NCBI GenBank assembly: GCA_013398295.1
Contig: VZSF01003227.1
Span: forward strand, 554,293 to 618,292
Length of the DNA stretch: 64,000 nt
Direction of reading: 5' to 3'
Origin: Chionis minor
Lineage: Eukaryota > Chordata > Aves > Charadriiformes > Chionididae
Shown piece after piece: positions 31,979 to 44,656 of the stretch. Numbering within the stretch: the first letter of the stretch is position 1; the number at the start of each line of letters is the position of its first letter. The translations under genes were made by a program, and so were the position numbers. The notes under the pieces are model-generated. The model was not told where the DNA came from. It searched no databases and was given only the letters and a program-made list of their open reading frames with translations.

Positions 31979-34900
31979 GGCCGGATGACCGTGCATGCGC
32001 TTCGGTGTGAGCATATTCAAACTAAGCCTTTCATTTGGGCAGGCAAGTTTATTGTGTCCGGTTGAAAATGGGGCTGAGAGGGTTTGTGACCTGCAGAGCC
32101 ATTCTCTTCCTTCCTCCACTTTCACAAAGCTGCTGCTAAATCACATGGATTGACTGCGGGATGGGCGAGGGGCTCCAGGTTTCTGCAGCAGGTCAGGCTC
32201 TGGAGACTTCCAAGCCCTGGGTGCCTCAGATGTGCCTGAAGAGGAAATCCAGAGTTAATGCTGTCACCCAAGCCAGTGACTGGGGATACTGTTAGATACG
32301 CGGTGCAAGTGACCCTAAGGAAATTCCCAGATGTCCCTGGCAAAAAGGAAAGGTTGTTGTAAGCCTGGGATAAATTGCGCGTGTACACACAGTTAAGCTA
32401 TAGTCCAAGCATTCAGCTGCCCTAAATTCACCATGATTTTGAGTCTGGCTTACTCATAGGTACGCCTTTTTCACGCACAAAAGCACAATATATGTAATAT
32501 ATTCTTTTTATTTGCCTGCTGCTTTTCCTTTCTCTTTTTTCCCCAGCCTTCAGCATATCCCCAGGTCATACCTGCAAGCCTTTGTCCTCGGCTGAAATGT
32601 CTGGAGACTTTTATGGGGGGTTCCTGTCATCACATGCATCCCTGTGCATGGGCTTTTAGGCAGAGTCCTCAAACTATGAATTAAAAAGCACAGGAACTGA
32701 CAGCCCTGTGAACTACCTGTGAAAAATCATACCTGGGTTTATGAAGCTATTATGTCTTCAAGGACGTTCGGCAGCAATTCTTGAGGAGACAGTGTTACAG
32801 GGGAAAAAAAGGCTTTTTCAACATCAGTATCTGCTCTGTAGTCCTGGTACAAAATGAATGCCACTAAGTAATAAGTAGTCTGCATTGTTATGAGCATAGA
32901 GAGTGATCCAAAATCTATTAAACAGGAGAATTTCCAGTGATATCGGTGGTCTGTGGTTGGGGTCTTCAGATAGAAAATCTCACTGGTATCCCATTTGCAT
33001 TGTAACAGTCTCATAACAATTTGTGCAGTAAAATCATTACCAAAAGCCATTAATAATATGAATACATGAGCACTTCAGCTCTTTCCAAAGGGGCTAACCC
33101 CCCCTTTTCTTCTAGAGTCACGCACAGCTAAAGAAATCAAAGCTTTCTCTTCTCTTTTACTGATCATAGAAGTAGAAAAAGCATAGCCAGCACTGAGTGC
33201 TCTCTTCCTTCCCCCTTTCTGTTTTTGCTTGCTGCTGAAAAATAAAAATAAAAAATAGCCAAATCCATTTTAATGACACTTTATATAAACCATTTTTCCA
33301 GACTGATATTATGAACATCACTATGTTCCACCCCATCACAAACTTTTACAGCTGACTTATAAAGTCCCAGAGAAGGAGATGTATAAAATTCATGCAGACC
33401 ATGGATACCAGAAAACTTATTTGAGAGCTTAGGCAGGAGTCCCTTGGAGACAGGTAATATGTAATTGAACAGTTACCCTCCAGTGTAAACATTTCAAAAG
33501 AAAGCAGACACCTGGTTGCTCAGGTAAAGCCCATTCCAAAAATTCATTTTAACCAGATTTATAGCCACATTCTCTCACTGGCATAAGCAAAAAATAGACC
33601 TAGCAAGAAAGACGCTCATGAGTCGTGAAGACACAAGATGTGAAGCCCGCTTTACCTCCCAGCTGCCTTGAGAAATCTTCCCTCCAATTAAAATTTTCAC
33701 CCATATAACACATGTTTAGAGTATAGAAAGCTAAATGTACCATCATGACTGCATGTGCCCTTCTGCAAACTCGGACTAGACCGACAGGTTGTACTGTCCA
33801 GCTGTAGATCCTAGCAAATGAACAAAAAACCCTGCAAAAATCCATTAAAGTGTTAAAATCAGCACTCTTCATGCCAGTGCATCCTACCTTGTATGATTTA
33901 AATTGTTACAAGACCCTCATGGATTGGAAGCACTGTATTATCCTTTTCATCCCATTTATCTTGCAAAGTGGATTTATTAATTCTCTCTATACCAGGAAAA
34001 TTATCTATTTTTCACATGCCTTTTTTTTTACCACTATTGATTTCTTTTAGGAGCGTTAGGGATGATGCATTGGAAACACTGGAAGACCAAAAGCTTTCAT
34101 CTGCTACTCAGAACATCAGATAAACCGAGTCTCCAAGTTTGGAGAGAAGATGATTGACTGGGAAATGATTTAATAATAACTTCTCCATGTGGAATTCTCC
34201 TTTAAAATGTATCATGTTCGGTGCATGCCTACAGGTGTGTGAGTATATAAAAATAATAGGTCTGGCTGAAAACTCCTCTGCTTTGGCAGTTTTCAATCTT
34301 TCTGGGTTTGTTTCCCAATAGAAAGCAATTCTTTTCATTGAAAATGCTGACAACAATGAATTTGTTTACATGTCAATGAGGGAAAAATCCTTCATTTGTT
34401 TTCACTGCTGTCCTGCATTACTCTTTTATTACCATGGTTATTAACTTTACCATTTGACATAGTGCCAGACAGTTTGCCTGGAACAGCATACCCAGATGGG
34501 TGCTGTCTATGCCATGAACTTTGTCAGCAGAAGTCATTGAGTACTTGCTCCTGGCCACCCGTGCTCAGGTGGCTGCGTCTGGATTAACATGGTGTTGCCC
34601 CCGTCCTGTTTTGTGAATGCAAAAAGATAATTATCCGCACAGCCCTTGTTAATATTGAGCTTGCAGAGAGAAAGGGCAACTTCTGTCTTAGGCTGAGGTT
34701 CACCCGCATGCCTTTGGGTTGGGGAGCAGAAGGCATGCGTGGCACTGCCCATCCAGGGATGCTCCATCAGTGGGAAAAGGCCTGGTGGCTCCAGTGGTCC
34801 TTGGTCAAGCTCTGCCTGACCTTCTCTTGGGACAGATGGGATATACAGAGGAGCACTTTGTACATGTATACAAGGGTGGGAGATGACTGTTAATAATATA

Positions 34901-36085
34901 GCAGGCTAATGAGTGAAAAGCTCCTTGGCAGGATGTATTCCTAGCTCTTCTGGAGGTACCGAGGTGGGACTATGAAATTTGGCGATCTGACGAGTGCTTT
35001 TTTGTGCACTGTCACGCATAGTGTTTCCAATCAGCCTCCAAGCGCTGAGAACCTCCGAGAGCAGCCAACCTCTCCGCCCTCCTGCTCAGCTCAGTAACAG
35101 CAGGCTCCCTCTTGGCAGGCATCTTCTGCACCCCAAAAATAAAAAAAAAAAAACAAACCAAAAAAAACCCCAGTCTATAAGTGTGTGCATGCTTCCCTCT
35201 ATCCCTCCCCTTCAAGACAAAAAAGAGTGGGGGGAAAAAAATGCAGCTTGAAAACAAAAGTTAAAATGTTGCAGGTGGAGTAAGAAGAAAAGCAAAGAAA
35301 AATCTGCTCAGAGAGAGAGACAAAACAAGCAACTGCTTAAGGGATTTGGCAGCGAATGAAACTGCCCCCTTCCCCCTCCCCGTTTGGAGCCTGGTTCAGC
35401 ATGTACTGGTGGTGGATCACAGTACCAGCCACACTGAGATACAGGCAGACACTTCTGTCTCACCAGCTGCTCTGACAATCCATTTTCATAAAGCAACGGA
35501 AAGGGAAGCAAATCTGCAAGATGGAGCTCCCGGTCACTGTGTGAAAGCTTCTCCCCGTGCAGCCCCGTACTTCAGGTGTCGGGATTGTCAAGGAAGTTTG
35601 ACAAGAGCGGAGAGTGGCTTTCCCTAAACCACAGAGCAGCTACAGCCAGGATGCCTTTGCTGGGTACCCCCATCCGAGCTTGTTAGTGACACATGATGCG
35701 ATTTTTGGAGATTCCTATGGAAAACCTAAAGCGCTGTGTTGTGATTGATGAGTGAAATAGGTGTTCTTCCCACTGGACAGCTAATGAGATAACAACTCTG
35801 CATTTGCTTAGGAAAACACCATTTTAAGAAAATGAGCTCTGGCTACTTTAGGCATTAATAACATGTAATTTTTTTTCCCAAGGGAGAGGGTGTAAACCTT
35901 TGTGGCCAGTCCAGGCTAAGGAAAAATCTGGATAGTTAAGTTCTGTCAACTTGTCTGCCTACATATATAATAAACTATTGCGTGATACAGTGCATTTTTA
36001 TGCAGTTGCAGTGATTCATCCAGCAAAGATATATTTCAATGGGGCGGAATAAAAGTGATTCTTTACATTTCGTTTGTATGAGCAC
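31979..36085. other. unique AT-leaning stretch
   Basis: About 4 kb without recognised genes. Contains a GGTCCC-rich segment near 32150-32300, an A-rich tract at 35138-35167 and, from 35660 to 36060, repeat-free AT-rich sequence with TAATGAG and CATTAATAAC motifs. Frames up to 103 codons overlap antisense frames and lack splice signals. Confidence 0.4.
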
Positions 36086-36148
36086 CAAAGCTTGTGAAGC
36101 ACTTTGGAGTCCATCTGGCTGAAATGTGCTATATATAAATGTAAGATT
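36086..36148 (+). mobile_element. LINE 3'-tail relic of L2/CR1 type
   Basis: gaagcactttggagtccatc followed by gaaatgtgctatatataaat matches a widespread old motif of the form AAGCRCTTTGRGATCC...GAAAGGYGCTATATAAATG. That motif is found at the 3' ends of L2-like LINEs and the SINEs that borrow their tails. About 60 bases remain, with no body. The clade is uncertain. Confidence 0.45.
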
Positions 36149-39100
36149 GTTATCACCAAAAACACATTCAGTATGGTGTTTCTCTCACATATTTTTTGTT
36201 AATTTCAGTGAACCGGTTCTTTTTAATGAATAATTTCCATTGGAAAGCTTTGTTTTCCCTGTAACATAAAGCTTTTTTGGTTTCGGTCCCTTGTCTGGTT
36301 TTCATTAGCTTAGCAATGAATTAGCCAAGAGGGCTTTTCCTCTCAGTTAGGTTGGGAAAGTACCACTGGCATGTGCCTGATTTTTGTGGGAAAGTGCCTT
36401 TTTTCCCTTTATTATTTCAATTATCAGTTTTGCTTGTATTCTACTACAGATTCTTGCAATCCCAACACTAAATTGTGCTCTTGTATGTGCACATGCGTGT
36501 GCCCATGCGCCTACATGTCACTTAAATGCTCATCACCATGTGGTTCCTATCTTTCTGAATACATCGCTTTATATGTTGCAACTATATAAATGTCTTCATG
36601 TTTGGAGCTGTTAGAAAGCAAGCAGTCATAAAATGATTGCTTTGGCTCTTGTATTGATAGGTAATGACTTGATTCCTAAATCCCAATCACTCTTTTTGGA
36701 GGGCAGCCCCAAGAATGCTGGTCATGTTTTGTATGCCCCTGTTCAAGCAGTCACCAAAACCTGTCCCACGGAATAACAGCTTCTTTTGAGGTCATTTTTA
36801 CCAGTGCTTCATCAACAGTCAGGGGACATATTTGGGTTGAATTTCTACCCTGTAACAGGCCTGGACTCTCTTTTCCCTGACATGGTCCACACTGTGGGAG
36901 CAGGCAGAAACATATGAACAGCGTTACTGAACATGCTGTAATATTCTATAGCCATGCCAGCATATTCAGGAAAGTGATTTGATGGCTCCAGGATAAGCTC
37001 CACACTGATTCACCAAACCCTGCTGGAGAAAAACACACAAGACAGGTTCCATCTCACTGGCTTTTGCTTGTGGAATTGGAACACGTGCTAAGTATAGAAC
37101 GTCTATGCCATCACAGAGGAGCAAAGCCAGACAAATAGTTGCCTATCACTGGTGTTTGCCAGAGAACTACATGTCGAAACAACTCCTGACTTAGAGGGAA
37201 ATAATTTAAGTCAAGAGACATGGTAAAGAAATTAAAACAAATGTATATAAATAATATTACATAATGGGTTGCATCATGTTTTACTTGCATATGAAATGTT
37301 TTTATAAATCCCTTTATGGCCTTCCCAATTGTGACTTCTGGGTCTTGTTATTATTAACTGAGTGGGGAATAGATCTTACTCTACCGCAGATGCAGCCCCC
37401 TATGAATTTCCTCTTTCATAAACTGAATAGTGTATGTATATGTATGTGCCTACTTTTTCTCCTAGTAGTTTTTGCAGTAGGCAGAAATCACACACAATAT
37501 AACAGAGTTGTATCACTCTTCCGGGCACCTTCCTTTGCACATCATTAGCTTCCAAAGATAGACACAGCCCTCCCAGACAGAGGTGGCAAGTTACCAGGCT
37601 TGGGCAAAAATCTTCCTGTGTGTGGAAAACGTTGCGGTTGTAGAGCTGGAGCTAGACCCTGGCTAGAATACAGGCTGTGCTCCTGCCTCAAATGCTCCTA
37701 TAGCTCTTTAAATGCCCAGTGTCATAAAACCCAACATGAATTATTGCCTTCCAGCCAGCTTAGTATTTTCATCTGCAAACGTTTACTACATTGTTCAGCA
37801 CTGACGTGAAATACTGGAGAGATTACGCGGCTGCACAATGTACCCTCTTGTCCCCATCTGCACCAAAGCTGCCAGCTGATCATACACTGACGGACAGCCC
37901 TAAGCGTTTTCTGACTCCAAAAGCACAGGCGTGCCAAGGTGCACAGGTGGTGCATTGGTACGGCAGCAACGATGGACAGGTGCATCCAGTAGGCTGTTGG
38001 AGACGTACATACCTGGACTTACCTCTACACTTGTGTTCTCAAGGACCTTGAGGCAAAGTGCAGGCACTGGGAGTAGCACTATGATGTAATTGGTCTTTGA
38101 GCGTATAGTATGGAGATTTTCACTGGTATTTAACAATAGGAGAAGGAAATATTGAGCTCATTTTCATATTTTCTAGTACTTGCAAGTCTGATGATGTCTT
38201 CATAGAAGATCAGATTTCAAGTCAAGGGCATTGCTACAAAGCGAGACCTAGAACGCACCTTGAAGACAGTTTTCTGTTGCTTATATAGGAAAAGGAAAAA
38301 TATCTGTAGAAAGAATTACAGCTGAACAATAAAAAAGAAAGCTGACCTGCCTTGGTTCCCAAAGTTTTAACCTGACTTTTTAGCCTATCTGAGCCTGTTG
38401 ACATGCTATTTCCCTCCCTCTCAGCCATCCAGTTCCAGGGCCTCATATTGTGCAAGACGTGGTGCTCAGCTGAAGCCTGAATGGAATCTGGACCTATGAA
38501 TTGGAGTTAAACTTATCCAAGGCAATTATACAGGCTTTTCACCCAGTTCTATCCTGAAGCTGTTTTGTAGGGTCCATTCTAATTACTATTCTAATATGAA
38601 GCTGAAACTGGAAATTTGACTAAATGAGGTACCTAAATCCCATCAAATTAAGGACTTGTTTTCCATTTTGATGTCAGTGTGTTGAAGGGCTAAATCTTGT
38701 CTGATGCAATTAGGAAGTGTTCCTTTTGTCATCAGTCGGAATAAGGTTTGGTCCATGTACTCTATTTTATTCAGGCAGTGAAAATGGCAAGAGGCAGTAA
38801 GATTTCCGCCAAAATTCAGAACGCATTTTTCAGACCTTCACCTTCACAGTATTTCAAATATATCTGATGTTCACCCATGTTTTCTGACTCCTTTTTCAAT
38901 GTTGCAATGAGAAGGGGATTAATGGATGAAATCTATTTGGCTATATGTGGTAGTGCCTTTGGGCAACCGTTTGTAGATTTGAATGTTAGTAAATGATGGA
39001 AAGTTCAGTATGCATGGGAAGGTCATTTGAAAGTCTCAGAAAACAATTTTATATGCAAGAAACAAAAACATGATCCATTTCTCGTTTCAATGGGCATCTT

Positions 39101-41299
39101 TTCACTACCACAATGACCCACGAGTTTGGGGTTTGTAAAGCTTATTCTCTGTCATACAAAGGCCATTTTCAGTGCGGTTTCAAGGCTACAGGAAGGGTTA
39201 ACCTCTCGGCTGCCCTCCCACGCTGTGTTTTGATCGGTGCCCCAAGCCACAGGACAGATATCTCTTTGTTTTTCATCTTTAATATCCGATTCCCAATTCA
39301 CTTGTGTAGATGATGGGACTCTACAAAACTCCCTTTGTCTGAAGTAAGAGATGCAGCACTTACTCCACAACTGACTTTTAATACTTGACTTTTTCTTCCT
39401 ACTTCAGAAAGCACCTGCTTGAGTAGCTTGATGACTAAAGAGCCTTTCAACCTCTGTGCCACCATTTTTAGATCTGATCTACTTCATAAGAGACTGAACA
39501 CCATTGTGACCGCTGCTAAGTTACATACGTGAAAAGAAATTGATGGTGTTGATGCAATTGTTAGTGGATGAGTCAATGTCAGGAGCTATGGCAATAATTG
39601 ACACAGCTGTTGGAAAATCTGAAACAAGGCTGAGAGACCCTCAGGCCTTACCCAAAGGCAACTGAAGGTGGGACATTCATTCTCATCACCAATGGTCTCT
39701 GTATTGCATCCTGGAAGAACACAAAGATGGAAGATTATCTTATCCTTATGGTTGGGTTTCTCTTCAGTTTTCCCCTCCTTGTCAAAGATAGTGCACAAGG
39801 GCAAAGATGGCACAGAATAAGGCTGAACAGGCTGGAGACGAGTTTGTATCAGCCTTGCAAAAGCTACTGATGAAGACACTTTGAATTAAAGCTATACAAA
39901 ACTCAGCAAACATGAGTATGGAGCATCAAATCAGTATGGATGATGGGGCATCCAAAGAGACAGAAATTTTCACTTATCTGAGACTGCATTAAACCTTGGA
40001 CACTTCTCAGATGTTATGATTGCGTCTTGCTATGACTCATACACAGGAAAGATGCAGTGTCAATTCTAGACACCGTGGTTAAGAGATTTGATAGAATAGA
40101 AACCAAGCATAGGGAATCATAATTTATAAGTTCATAAGTGAGAAGAAGGTCTTTGTTCTTCCTTCTTGTTCACAACATCTAAAGCCTTGAGGAATAAACA
40201 CTTCTATAGCCAACTTATTTATAACCTTACGGTAGATTTTGTTTATTCGTTGCATGTGTGAATCTCATGGTTGCAGCAAGAAATAAAAAGAAAGAAAGAA
40301 ATCAGAGTTGATTACAGCCAGCGGTGATGTGACTGGAAAACAATAGATGTATTGTGAGGAAAATCTCACAGCAGCCCTGAAACATACAGGAAAGAAAAGA
40401 AAAAAAAAGGGGAAAAAAACCAAAAAAAAAAAAGGAAAAAGACAGACAAAGAGTGAGAGGGAATGAGAGATTTCATATGCAAACATATTAACTGCTTTGC
40501 CCGAAGACTGCATTGCGTAACTGAAGAAAAAAAATTTCTCAGTGCAAAATGCTCTGTGGTCGTTTGGCTTTTTTTTGTTGGGTGGATGTTCTTTAGCAGG
40601 GAAAAAAATGCATAAAGCAGTTCTTCCAGTAACCTCTGACTCTTTCTCGCCATGTCTCTCTCTTGCTTTCACTCTTGTTCTGTTTTTATTTATTCCCTGC
40701 AAATACAATGGAGAATAAAAATGTGGTAGGACCTGCTGGCGGCAACTATGGCCTCCGGATCCAAGCTGACAAAAATGTCAAGAAACTGACAGTAAAATAT
40801 GCGAATAAAATCCCTGTGAACAAGAACAAAACTCAGGCTCACACCACCACTCTCTACATTGTGGCTTTTGAGAGTATTTCTCTCAGTAGCTATGACTTTC
40901 TCTTCAAAACACCACAAACACATATACATTTATCATATATATTGTCTTCTAAAATCTTTCATCAAAACATCATAGGAGGGAAAAGGCACAGAGGAGGATA
41001 GGAAAGCAGGAGACATTTAGAGCAGGGAGACCAGAGAAGAGCTGACTTTCGATGGAGAGACAGAGAACTGCATGCCGAGCGTCAGACATATGGATCCTGT
41101 ATGAAGCTGCAAGACAGACAGACTTCTGCTGCTCCCTTCTGTGATCATAAGCTGAAGGAAATGCAAAAGCAATGTCTAGGAAGGAAAGCTCCAAGGAGCA
41201 CTCAACTATCCAATGAAGCCTGTGTTCTTTATCCTACCTCATGAAGAATGGCTCTTTGCTTTGAGTAAACAATCACCTTTGGGTGGATTTTGGAGTAAG
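36149..41299. other. unique stretch with simple A-rich tracts
   Basis: About 5 kb. Purine-rich A tracts at 40286-40300 and 40398-40441; the minus-strand 147-codon frame across the latter is driven by them. A 112-codon plus frame at 40663-41001 begins in ordinary sequence (ATG at 40709) but shows no domain and no flanking splice sites. No gene was recognised. Confidence 0.4.
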
Positions 41300-41489
41300 G
41301 ATAGATTGAAGGGACAGGGATGGTTCAGATTGGAGAAGAAGAGACTTAAGTATGGCCTGAATGTGGTCTTCCAATACATAAGAATAGGTGTAGGGAGCTA
41401 TAGAATAAAAGGCTTCTCTGTTTTTACTATGGGTAAAAAAATAAATAACATGCTTAAATTGCTGGATAGAAGATTTAAGTTGGAAGAAG
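41300..41489 (+). mobile_element. old CR1-type LINE 3' fragment (plus strand)
   Basis: ggttcagattggagaagaag, agacttaagtatggcctgaa, tgtggtcttccaatacataa, then attgctggatagaagattta form the sense strand of a decayed CR1 3' region (TTYAGYYTGGAGAAGAGRAG... GTGGTCTTC...AATACNTAA... TTTAARTTGGA). It is old, with several indels. The frame through it is a shadow of this non-coding segment. A (TTA)5 microsatellite follows at 41490-41505. Confidence 0.65.
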
Positions 41490-41505
41490 TTTATTATTAT
41501 TATTA
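41490..41505. repeat. (TTA)n microsatellite
   Basis: Five TTA units directly abut the old CR1 fragment. It is a short trinucleotide repeat. Confidence 0.8.
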
Positions 41506-44500
41506 AGATATTTTGAACACCAGAACAAATTTCGCAGTTTCTAAGCTTGTCAGAAACATTTGCGCAAACATCTTTCTGAAGAATATAGGTCTAGTTAGTC
41601 CTGTCTGGGACAAGGCTACATGTCCTCTGAGTGTCTTTGCAGCCCTCCTTTCTATGCTCCTGCTGCAGAGAATCAGCTAACCAGGCAGAAGGATTTTATA
41701 TTTCTGACCATGGATGAAAGAAAGCTCCTGCCATGAAGAGCTGGAGAATTGGAGGAGCTGGATTCCCGTCTTGACTCTTACAAACTCTTCCCCACGGCTT
41801 TTGGGAAGCTGTCTTGCCTGCTCCATGCATGTAGTGTGGGGACTGGCTCTTCTGCTTCAGGAAGGAGGGAGCTAATGGTGGAAATATTCTCCTGTGCAGA
41901 GTACTAGCATGAAACCTATATGCCACTTATGTTGCACTTGGAGCTGTTTTGAGACCTAAGTGAAACTGAAGTGGTGCTAAGTCTTTAGCTGGAAATTTTC
42001 TTCAGGAGAAAGTTTCACCCTGCTATCTTGGAGATGTGCAAATATTCACTAAGGGGGTGTCATAGAAAGGCCTATAAATAATCAAATATGAGCCCCCATA
42101 TGAATTATGCATGGGATACTTAGAGAAAACGTGAGTGTCTTGCATTAGAAGAAATCAGATCAGTGCCACTGAAATCACATTGCTATTTCTACGAGGTATT
42201 AACTGAAAGCTATAAGACCTCATTTTTAAAGCAGGCTACAACAGGTGCTTGCAGGTCTGTTCAGATAAAAATTATGGCTTTGTGGAGGCAAATATTAAGA
42301 AGCCTCTAAAATGTGTTAATTTATTATGAATAGAAAGTAGTTTGATGTTACTTTTTAAGAAAAACAGTCACAATACAACATTCATTAGCCCCTAGGAGAG
42401 GCAGGGGCTTGTCAGTCAATTAGATTTCTGACCCTAAATCATGTAGGCTCTTCTGAAAATTCTGCATCCTGCACCTGGAGGTGAGAGGTACAATAGCAGG
42501 ACTAAGTTTTCCTTATTAATTTTATCAAATTGCATTGCTATTAGCAGTATTACTGCATTTAGTTTCATTATGTTAAAACAGCAAAAAGAATGTGTTTATT
42601 ATAGAACACATCACCAATAGACTTTCCTGATATCGGAACAGAGCCCTATTGGTACTGAACCAAAAAGAATTAATTTATAGAAAGTCCTTGAGTTGTACTT
42701 TATTTTCAACTTGAAAATTTTCAATTTTCAAAGGGTGTCTCGTGAAGGCAGGCATTCTCTACATATCTTTCCAAACACCATTCCCTGTCTTTCTCCAGTA
42801 ATGATACTTTTACACCTCATCTTAAATGTTCCACACCATTTTTTATGTAGTTGTGCCTACAGAATTACACTTACTCGCTTCTCTGACTGTAAATTGGCAG
42901 AATTCCCTCTCCCATTGACCGACAAGTAAATAATCCAAAGGATGAAAATTCTTATTGGTAAAATGAAGGACAATATTGTTCCAATCTTCCCATCCCTGAT
43001 TCAAATATTTGGCCACAGATGGGACCTTTAGTAAAGGCTCCTGCATTTTTTTGGAGAGGGGTCAGAGGGTCAAGATAGTCAAATACATGGAGTGCCATGT
43101 TTACCACATTTCAATATCAACTGAGTAAGTCTAGTTATCAGTCACTGACACCAGAGAAAATGAAGAATAATTCCATCAATGTCAATGCCATTACAACATC
43201 ATAAAATTGGTATAAGTTAGAAAAAAACTGGGCCTACTGCACTGAGGTTCTTTCATCTCCTCTGCATGTTCCCTAATTTGTCATTACTAGAATAGTTGCT
43301 ATAACTATCCTGGTGAAAATATAAAAGAGAGACTTGCATGGCCCATAAACTCAATGAACCATTAAATAGGTGACAATAATCTTGATAGAAGTTTGGAATA
43401 TTTAATTAGCACAAAAATGCACTTAGTGAGTGAGTTCAATTGCTATCACGGGTACTCCTCAAAATAATAGCCGAAGATTTTATGTGTCCATGAAATGCCT
43501 TAGAAGACATTTAAGAAAAGAAACAGACAATATTTCATGTATTAATTGAGGATCAGACATATCTGTAAGTGCCCGCTAATAAACATTTCCAAGGAAAGTT
43601 AACCTAGGTCTCCTGGAATCCCAAAGGTGACTTCGTTACACATGAAGTCAAATAATTTGTTGGCAACTTTTCAGTAACAGGAGCTCATAAAAACACAACT
43701 GAAGAGCAAATACTTTACCTTTTCAACAAATCAGGGTCCGCCTAGTAGCAGAAGATTTTGAAAAGAATAAAAGAAAAAAAAATCATTTGAGGAAATATAG
43801 TAATTTCCCATTTTAGGATCTTTCTTCCCACTTGAAATTGCCTAACAGAAGGTCTCTGCTCATACAAACTCAGTACTCCATATAATTTTCAGTAGCAGGG
43901 AGCTGTTTATATACATATTTTCTTCCCATGTGGCATTGCCTCCTTCATTGGTTATGATTGTAAAGACTCGTGTACTTCTAGATTAAGGAATATACAGTAG
44001 AAGCGTGTTTATAATAGCTCTGTCTTTGGCACTTGTGCTGCCAATCTTGAAATATCACATCCAGATTCTGGCGTCCACAGCTGAGGTTGTGTCTGCGTTA
44101 AAAACTAGTTCATGGCAATCAGAGAGGATCCGTACGGTGACACAATTAATGCAGAGCACCTCGTGTCCCCTTAGCAGTTGGGGCTCAGTGGGGTTGGAGC
44201 GTTGTTACTCACTTAGTTTTACCCAGAAATAAAGTCCAGTTTGGGCCATCTGAGATAGCTGACAGTGTGAACCAAAGCAGCATAAGTGAGGACAATCATG
44301 AGATTTACTTCAAAAATACTCTCCTGATCTGAACAAAACCAGCAGTACAGATGGACCCTGAATGCGCTGAAAAATGAGGGGCGGGGGTGGCTTGGAGAAT
44401 AGTCCATGAATGAACAAAGGATTGAAAAATGTTTTTGAGACAGAGACTCTCAAGGAGCTGTTGGAGACAAGATAAAGCATTGACTTGATCTCAGTCAAAA

Positions 44501-44586
44501 ATGAGTGGGTGTAAGTACTTTGTCAAGTACCGAATACTGCTACTTTGGCTGGATAGTGAAGCTAGACAAATTTAGACCAGACACAT
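41506..44586. other. unique AT-rich stretch
   Basis: AT-rich unique sequence. 43240-43600 is free of repeats and rich in ATTA cores. No frame longer than 78 codons. No gene or RNA was recognised. Confidence 0.4.
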
Positions 44587-44656
44587 GATACATATCTATA
44601 TGTATATATATACACACACACATGTATATGGTATTAAAGTCTATATGTATATATAC
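44587..44656. repeat. compound TA/CA microsatellite
   Basis: TA and CA dinucleotides dominate, including tatatatatacacacacaca, with a 16-base unique interruption near 44629. It is simple sequence and likely variable. Confidence 0.85.

Noticed and set aside
40398..40441. Minus-strand Phe-rich ORF that might be read as a membrane protein
   Set aside because: The Phe run is the complement of an A-rich simple tract.
40663..41001. 112-codon plus ORF (ATG at 40709)
   Set aside because: The first part reads plausibly, but it dissolves into low-complexity Ser/His/Ile sequence, and there is no splice signal or known domain.
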